From an uncultured Oscillospiraceae bacterium (lineage in GTDB: Bacteria; Bacillota; Clostridia; Oscillospirales; Oscillospiraceae): 19,382 nt of DNA. The notes beneath the pieces are model-generated. The model was not told where the DNA came from and did not search any database. It was given only the letters and a program-made list of their open reading frames with translations. Of the stretch, positions 16,632-19,382 are shown piece by piece; the stretch's first letter is position 1; every line of letters starts with the position of its first letter. The translations under genes and the position numbers were made by a program. Location: positions 1-19,382 of the forward strand of contig CAAFMK010000115.1 of the NCBI GenBank assembly GCA_900763995.1, in the 5' to 3' direction.

Positions 16632-16657
16632 AAAAAAATCCACACCCTAAGGTGTGG
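16632..16657 (-). terminator. Leftward Rho-independent terminator of the 20-codon small gene
   Basis: CCACACC (16640-16646) and GGTGTGG (16651-16657) form a perfect 7-bp stem with a 4-nt loop. Read on the minus strand it is followed by GA and seven T residues (complement of the A-run at 16632-16638). Its orientation fits a minus-strand transcript from the promoter at 16771-16799, not carB. Confidence 0.8.
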
Positions 16658-16675
16658 CTTCCAGATAAAATGCCT

Positions 16676-16738
16676 TTACCGCTCACTGACGGCAGTATAT
16701 TCGCTCTCGTAAATCAGATCCTCCAGATCCGTATACAT
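16676..16738 (-). CDS. Candidate 20-residue small protein, function unknown
   Basis: The ORF encodes MYTDLEDLIYESEYTAVSER, an acidic, Tyr-rich, probably soluble peptide. I do not recognise the family. Support comes from context: AAAGGGGG (16747-16754) lies 8 nt upstream of the ATG, a TTGTTT-17-TATAAT promoter lies at 16771-16799 on the same strand, and a hairpin/T-run terminator follows the stop by about 18 nt. Together these give a self-contained transcript of about 135 nt, leftward between carB and guaA. There is no signal peptide or membrane helix. The alternative is a small regulatory RNA with an incidental ORF. That something is transcribed here is likely; that the peptide is made is plausible. 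Confidence 0.6.
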   Translation of the reverse strand: MYTDLEDLIYESEYTAVSER

Positions 16739-16770
16739 AGGATCGACCCCCTTTCTCTGTTGCTGTCCCT

Positions 16771-16799
16771 ATTATAATCAGCACCAGTGTCATAAACAA
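16771..16799 (-). promoter_or_regulatory. Leftward promoter of the small gene, with a symmetric -10
   Basis: On the minus strand, TTGTTT (complement of 16794-16799), a 17-nt spacer and TATAAT (complement of 16771-16776) form a strong promoter, with a start near 16764. The -10 lies in the palindrome ATTATAAT (16771-16778), so the plus strand also reads TATAAT at 16773-16778, pointing at guaA. The plus-strand -35 region (CTTTCT) is poor. Confidence 0.78.
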
Positions 16800-16851
16800 G
16801 GGAAAAACAGTAAAATCTATGTTAAATTTATTGCGCAAAGGAGGGTACTCC

Positions 16852-18393
16852 ATGTCCCATCAGACTGTTATCGTGCTGGACTTTGGTGGTCAGTACAACC
16901 AGCTCATCGCACGGCGTGTCCGGGAATGTGGCGTGTACTGTGAGGTCAAGCCCTACACCACCCCGCTGGCCCAGCTCAAAGCCATGAACCCCATTGGTAT
17001 CATCTTTACCGGTGGGCCCAACTCTGTTTACCTGCCTAACTCCCCCCAGGTAGACCCCGAAATTTTTAAGCTGTGTATTCCCATATTTGGTATCTGCTAT
17101 GGCTGTCAGCTCATTGCCCACACCCTGGGCGGTCAGGTGACCCCGGCCCAGGATGACTCCGCCCGGGAATATGGCAAAACCAAGACCTATTATAACACTG
17201 ACTGTAAGCTCTTCACTGGTCTGACCCAGGAGGGCACCTCCTGGATGAGCCACGGGGACTATATGGCCAAGGTACCTGATGGGTTTGCCCTCACCGCCCA
17301 TAGTGACGCCTGCCCCAATGTGGCCATCGCTGATGAGGCACGGGGATTTTATGGGGTGCAGTTCCACCCCGAGGTCAACCACACCCAGAATGGCACCGCC
17401 ATGATCCGCAATTTCCTCTATGAGGTGTGCGGTGCAACTGGTGATTGGACCATGCAGGACTATAAAAATACCGCCATCGCCGCCGTCCGTGAGAAGGTTG
17501 GCAAGGGCAAGGTGCTGCTGGCTCTGTCCGGCGGCGTGGACTCCTCTGTGGTTGCTGCGCTGCTGGCTGAGGCTGTGGGAAAACAGCTCACCTGTGTATT
17601 TGTAGACCACGGCCTGATGCGGCTCAACGAGGGTGACGAGGTGGAGCAGGCCTTTTCACAGTGGGACATCAATTTTGTCCGGGTGGATGCCGAGGCCCGC
17701 TTCCTTGATAAGCTGTCTGGAGTAGACGATCCAGAGCACAAGCGCAAAATCATTGGCGAGGAGTTTATCCGTGTCTTTGAGGAGGAAGCCAAAAAGGTTG
17801 GGGCCGTTGACTTTTTGGCACAGGGCACCATCTATCCCGATGTGATCGAGTCTGGTGCTGGGGACGCCGCTGTCATCAAGAGCCACCACAATGTAGGTGG
17901 CCTGCCCAGCTGTGTGGATTTTAAGGAGATTTTAGAGCCTCTGCGCATGCTGTTCAAGGACGAAGTCCGACAGTTGGGCCGGGAACTGGGTCTGCCTGAA
18001 TATCTGGTGTCCCGTCAGCCCTTCCCCGGCCCCGGTCTTGCCATTCGCATCATCGGCGAAATCACAAAGGGAAAGGCGGATACTCTGCGTCAGGCAGACT
18101 TTATTTTCCGGGATGAGCTGTCCAAGGCCGGTGAGGATAAGAACCTGAACCAGTACTTTGCTGTTCTCACCAATACCCGCTCTGTGGGGGTCATGGGGGA
18201 TGGTCGTACCTATGACTATACGCTGGCCCTTCGGGCCGTGACCACCAGCGACTTTATGACCGCAGACTGGGCCCGTATCCCCTATGATGTGCTGGATAAG
18301 ATCTCTGTGCGGATCGTTAATGAGGTCCCAAATATCAATCGAATTGTGTATGATGTGACGAGTAAACCACCAGCTACAATCGAGTGGGAATAA
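16852..18393 (+). CDS. guaA: GMP synthase (glutamine-hydrolysing)
   Basis: Converts XMP to GMP using glutamine and ATP. The 513 residues match the family. The N-terminal class I amidotransferase domain has Cys82 in FGICYGCQ and the His/Glu pair in QFHPEVNH. An ATP-pyrophosphatase domain with SGGVDS at 226-231 follows, then the C-terminal dimerisation domain ending in TSKPPATIEWE. ATG 16852 is preferred over an in-frame upstream start at 16819, because AAAGGAGGG (16837-16845) fits it and the product begins MSHQTVIVLDFGGQYNQL. No purine riboswitch is visible in the leader. The last ~26 codons are AT-rich and use codons rare in the rest of the gene, consistent with a 3' end supplied by an integrated element. 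The protein itself is intact. Confidence 0.96.
   Translation: MSHQTVIVLDFGGQYNQLIARRVRECGVYCEVKPYTTPLAQLKAMNPIGIIFTGGPNSVYLPNSPQVDPEIFKLCIPIFGICYGCQLIAHTLGGQVTPAQDDSAREYGKTKTYYNTDCKLFTGLTQEGTSWMSHGDYMAKVPDGFALTAHSDACPNVAIADEARGFYGVQFHPEVNHTQNGTAMIRNFLYEVCGATGDWTMQDYKNTAIAAVREKVGKGKVLLALSGGVDSSVVAALLAEAVGKQLTCVFVDHGLMRLNEGDEVEQAFSQWDINFVRVDAEARFLDKLSGVDDPEHKRKIIGEEFIRVFEEEAKKVGAVDFLAQGTIYPDVIESGAGDAAVIKSHHNVGGLPSCVDFKEILEPLRMLFKDEVRQLGRELGLPEYLVSRQPFPGPGLAIRIIGEITKGKADTLRQADFIFRDELSKAGEDKNLNQYFAVLTNTRSVGVMGDGRTYDYTLALRAVTTSDFMTADWARIPYDVLDKISVRIVNEVPNINRIVYDVTSKPPATIEWE
18316..18393 (+). other. Compositionally foreign guaA 3' end, candidate attachment-site side
   Basis: By hand count these 78 nt are about 40% GC, against about 55% for the preceding 78 nt. 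They use AAT, CGA, ACG, AGT, AAA, CCA and ACA where the gene elsewhere prefers C/G-ending codons. The segment ends in GAGTGGGAATAA. The 3' end of guaA is an established integration site for tyrosine-recombinase islands that restore the coding sequence. No second att copy can be seen here because the window ends first. Confidence 0.5.
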
Positions 18394-18461
18394 GCAAAAA
18401 GTGGATATACGGGCCCGCAAACCCGCATAAACACTGGGTTTTTGATTTTCAAAATCCCCAT

Positions 18462-18481
18462 TTGATAGCAGATTGATAGCA
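18462..18481. repeat. Tandem 9-bp direct repeat TTGATAGCA
   Basis: TTGATAGCA occurs at 18462-18470 and 18473-18481, an 11-nt period that places both copies on about the same face of the helix. About 70 nt past the guaA stop, this is where arm-type or excisionase sites would lie in an integrated element. The role is inferred. Confidence 0.55.
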
Positions 18482-18536
18482 CTCGTCAAATCCCGATTTA
18501 TTGAGTTTGAAAAGAAAAATCGGATGGCTTGCGAGT
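18481..18536. repeat. Nested inverted repeats downstream of guaA
   Basis: Outer arms ACTCG (18481-18485) and CGAGT (18532-18536) enclose inner arms CCGATTT (18493-18499) and AAATCGG (18517-18523), with a 17-nt centre. This could be an extended RNA hairpin in the guaA 3' region or a recombinase/protein site. No T-run follows directly. Confidence 0.45.
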
Positions 18537-18569
18537 AGCCTAAAAATCCTCATCTTTTTATTCATAAGT

Positions 18570-18615
18570 AAAAGGTCTAACTTATTTTTGCTAATCAGTT
18601 AGACTTTTTTATTTT
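18570..18615. terminator. Bidirectional Rho-independent terminator between guaA and the XRE gene
   Basis: GTCTAAC and GTTAGAC, extended by A-run and T-run pairing and one G-T wobble, form a stem of about 11-12 bp (18570-18581 with 18598-18609) with a loop of about 16 nt. A T-run follows on the plus strand; the minus strand also reads into T residues. It fits the end of both guaA and the leftward regulator transcript. Confidence 0.75.
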
Positions 18616-18685
18616 GCTCTCATTTATCTGAATTTTCTGATTTTGTGCAACAAACGGCCTCTCCCGTGGCCTACAAGTGAGAGGT

Positions 18686-19174
18686 TCAGATCAGACCTTC
18701 CGGCGGCATCTTGGCGTGGATCTGGCTGCTGTCGTACTCCGGGTAGTGGTAACGCCAGCGGTCGTACTCCTCCTGGGAGATCTCACCGGCCTCCAGTTTG
18801 GCTGCCTGTTCCCGCCAGGCCCAGAGCATCTCATGCAGCCGGGCAGCATCCTTGTTTTTGCGAAAATCCACCTGCAAGGCAAGCTCGCCGTCCTGCTCCT
18901 TGACTTTTAGCCCGTAGTTGTCCTCCAGGGTAAACAGGGTGTGCATGAGTCCCACATAGGAGTCTATATCCGGGACAGAGAGAGCATGGGGCGAGACATC
19001 CAGTACCTGGGCCAAGGCGGCTGTCAGGTCCGCCTTAGGGGTTCTTGATCCTGTTTCATACTGAGCAAGGCGCACATCGGCGGACTTTTCCGGGAAGCCC
19101 AGCGCCAGGCCGAGATATTTTTGTGTCATCCCCCGCAGGAGACGAAAAAAGTGGATTCGTTCACCAATCGCCAT
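18686..19174 (-). CDS. XRE-family helix-turn-helix regulator
   Basis: DNA-binding protein of 162 residues. The N-terminal HTH_XRE domain (about 4-66) includes RLLRGMTQKYLGLALGFPEK and AQYETGSRTPK. The C-terminal half (about 70-155) is an acidic helical region with HEMLWAWREQAAKLEAGEISQEEYDRW split across about 113-140; its function is unknown. I recall similar proteins on integrative conjugative elements of gut Clostridia; this is from memory, not a search. The ATG at 19174 has GGAG about 9 nt upstream. The gene has a TTGACA-17-TATGTT promoter with an extended -10. That promoter overlaps a 10-bp inverted repeat that fits autoregulation. It lies downstream of guaA in opposite orientation. Confidence 0.88.
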   Translation of the reverse strand: MAIGERIHFFRLLRGMTQKYLGLALGFPEKSADVRLAQYETGSRTPKADLTAALAQVLDVSPHALSVPDIDSYVGLMHTLFTLEDNYGLKVKEQDGELALQVDFRKNKDAARLHEMLWAWREQAAKLEAGEISQEEYDRWRYHYPEYDSSQIHAKMPPEGLI

Positions 19175-19209
19175 GTAACCAACTCCAATCTATGATTGTC
19201 CTTATTTGA

Positions 19210-19238
19210 AACATAGCATATTTGCTTAGTTTTGTCAA
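19210..19238 (-). promoter_or_regulatory. Promoter of the XRE regulator gene
   Basis: On the minus strand, a perfect TTGACA (complement of 19233-19238), a 17-nt spacer and TATGTT (complement of 19210-19215), with TGC directly before the -10 (extended -10). The predicted start near 19203 leaves a leader of about 29 nt. Confidence 0.82.
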
Positions 19239-19254
19239 GATAATCTAAGCAAAT
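19220..19254. promoter_or_regulatory. Inverted-repeat operator over the XRE promoter
   Basis: ATTTGCTTAG (19220-19229) and CTAAGCAAAT (19245-19254) are perfect 10-bp inverted arms 15 nt apart. They flank the -35 hexamer at 19233-19238 and occupy the spacer region. This is a natural site for repression, most simply by the XRE protein itself; the binding partner is inferred. Confidence 0.7.
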
Positions 19255-19282
19255 TTATTTAATAATATTTCTTTCAAAACAC

Positions 19283-19311
19283 TTGAACTAAACTTATATG
19301 TATAGTATTAT
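19283..19311 (+). promoter_or_regulatory. Divergent rightward promoter near the window end
   Basis: TTGAAC (19283-19288), a 17-nt spacer and TATTAT (19306-19311, 5 of 6), predicted start near 19318. It points away from the XRE gene toward sequence beyond the window. Confidence 0.65.
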
Positions 19312-19336
19312 AAAAACACTAAGCTAATAAGTTTAG
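19288..19336. promoter_or_regulatory. Second inverted-repeat operator set at the rightward promoter
   Basis: CTAAACTTAT (19288-19297) and ATAAGTTTAG (19327-19336) are perfect 10-bp inverted arms. Another half-site, CTAAGC at 19319-19324, forms with GTTTAG at 19331-19336 an imperfect palindrome over the predicted start. All share CTAARC with the operator at 19220-19254, so one protein could control both promoters. Confidence 0.6.
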
Positions 19337-19353
19337 ATAATATAGAGAATCAA

Positions 19354-19382
19354 ATGGACCATCAGATTTTTGGTTGCGAAAC
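19354..19382 (+). CDS. Possible start of a rightward gene, cut by the window end
   Basis: ATG 19354 opens a frame reading MDHQIFGCE to the window edge, about 36 nt after the predicted start of the divergent promoter. The upstream sequence (TAGAGAAT) is a weak ribosome binding site. With nine codons visible nothing can be said of function, and the true start may lie further right. Confidence 0.25.

Larger units (their letters stand above)
18394..19382. mobile_element. Possible left end of a guaA-integrated genomic island
   Basis: Downstream of guaA the DNA becomes visibly AT-rich. It carries tandem and inverted repeats, a bidirectional terminator, an XRE regulator of a type I associate with integrative elements of gut Clostridia, and a divergent operator region. 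The 292 nt between guaA and the regulator hold no ORF. No integrase, excisionase or relaxase is inside the window, so the assignment rests on position and composition only. Confidence 0.4.

Noticed and set aside
16739..16851. Purine riboswitch upstream of guaA
   Set aside because: No paired three-way-junction layout or conserved loop motifs can be seen, and the spacer is occupied by the leftward small-gene promoter.
18394..18685. A gene between guaA and the XRE regulator
   Set aside because: No open frame with a ribosome binding site is present on either strand; only repeats and a terminator are seen.
18643..18910. Plus-strand frames of 77-86 codons over the XRE gene
   Set aside because: They are the complement of a well-supported XRE reading frame and have a proline/arginine-rich shadow composition.
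1..19382. CRISPR array, tRNA, rRNA or complete insertion sequence
   Set aside because: No regularly spaced repeats, tRNA cloverleaf, rRNA-like sequence or transposase frame was found on reading both strands; short degenerate remnants cannot be excluded by eye.

Overview
The window looks like a chromosomal segment of a moderately GC-rich, anaerobic Clostridia-type Firmicute, most likely a gut Oscillospiraceae relative. The basis is the gene order gdpP-rplI-dnaB-tilS-hpt-ftsH, AGGAGG-type ribosome binding sites, a class I Hcp of the strict-anaerobe type, the DUF421/DUF4363 pair and the protein sequences. The taxon is an inference from gene content, not a database result.

Region 1 (1-7929, plus strand) is one co-directional housekeeping run: c-di-AMP phosphodiesterase GdpP, ribosomal protein L9, replicative helicase DnaB, tRNA-Ile lysidine synthetase TilS, hypoxanthine phosphoribosyltransferase and the membrane protease FtsH. 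Gaps are 16-86 nt and the run is closed by a strong hairpin terminator. Region 2 (7930-10984) is a nitrosative/oxidative stress module. hcp and a hemerythrin-like gene are co-transcribed leftward, and a Crp/Fnr-family regulator (HcpR-like) is read rightward. A perfect 16-bp palindrome lies in the divergent spacer, just downstream of a good promoter for the regulator. Region 3 (10985-12140, minus strand) is a translationally coupled DUF421-DUF4363 membrane pair. Region 4 (12141-18393) is nucleotide metabolism: carA-carB behind a near-consensus promoter, then guaA.

The carB-guaA spacer holds an unlisted minus-strand small gene. It has a TTGTTT-17-TATAAT promoter, an AAAGGGGG ribosome binding site, a 20-codon ORF and its own hairpin/T-run terminator. 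Its -10 element is symmetric (ATTATAAT) and could also fire toward guaA.

Region 5 (about 18316-19382) looks like the left edge of an integrated element. The last ~26 codons of guaA, a known integration target in bacteria, are AT-rich and use codons unlike the rest of the gene. They are followed by AT-rich DNA with tandem and inverted repeats, a terminator, and a leftward XRE regulator of a type I associate with integrative elements of gut Clostridia. The AT-rich region upstream of that regulator is a divergent control region: two promoters and five CTAARC half-sites arranged in inverted pairs. This points to a genetic switch whose rightward gene starts at or beyond the window end. No integrase, relaxase, tRNA, rRNA or CRISPR is visible in the window.
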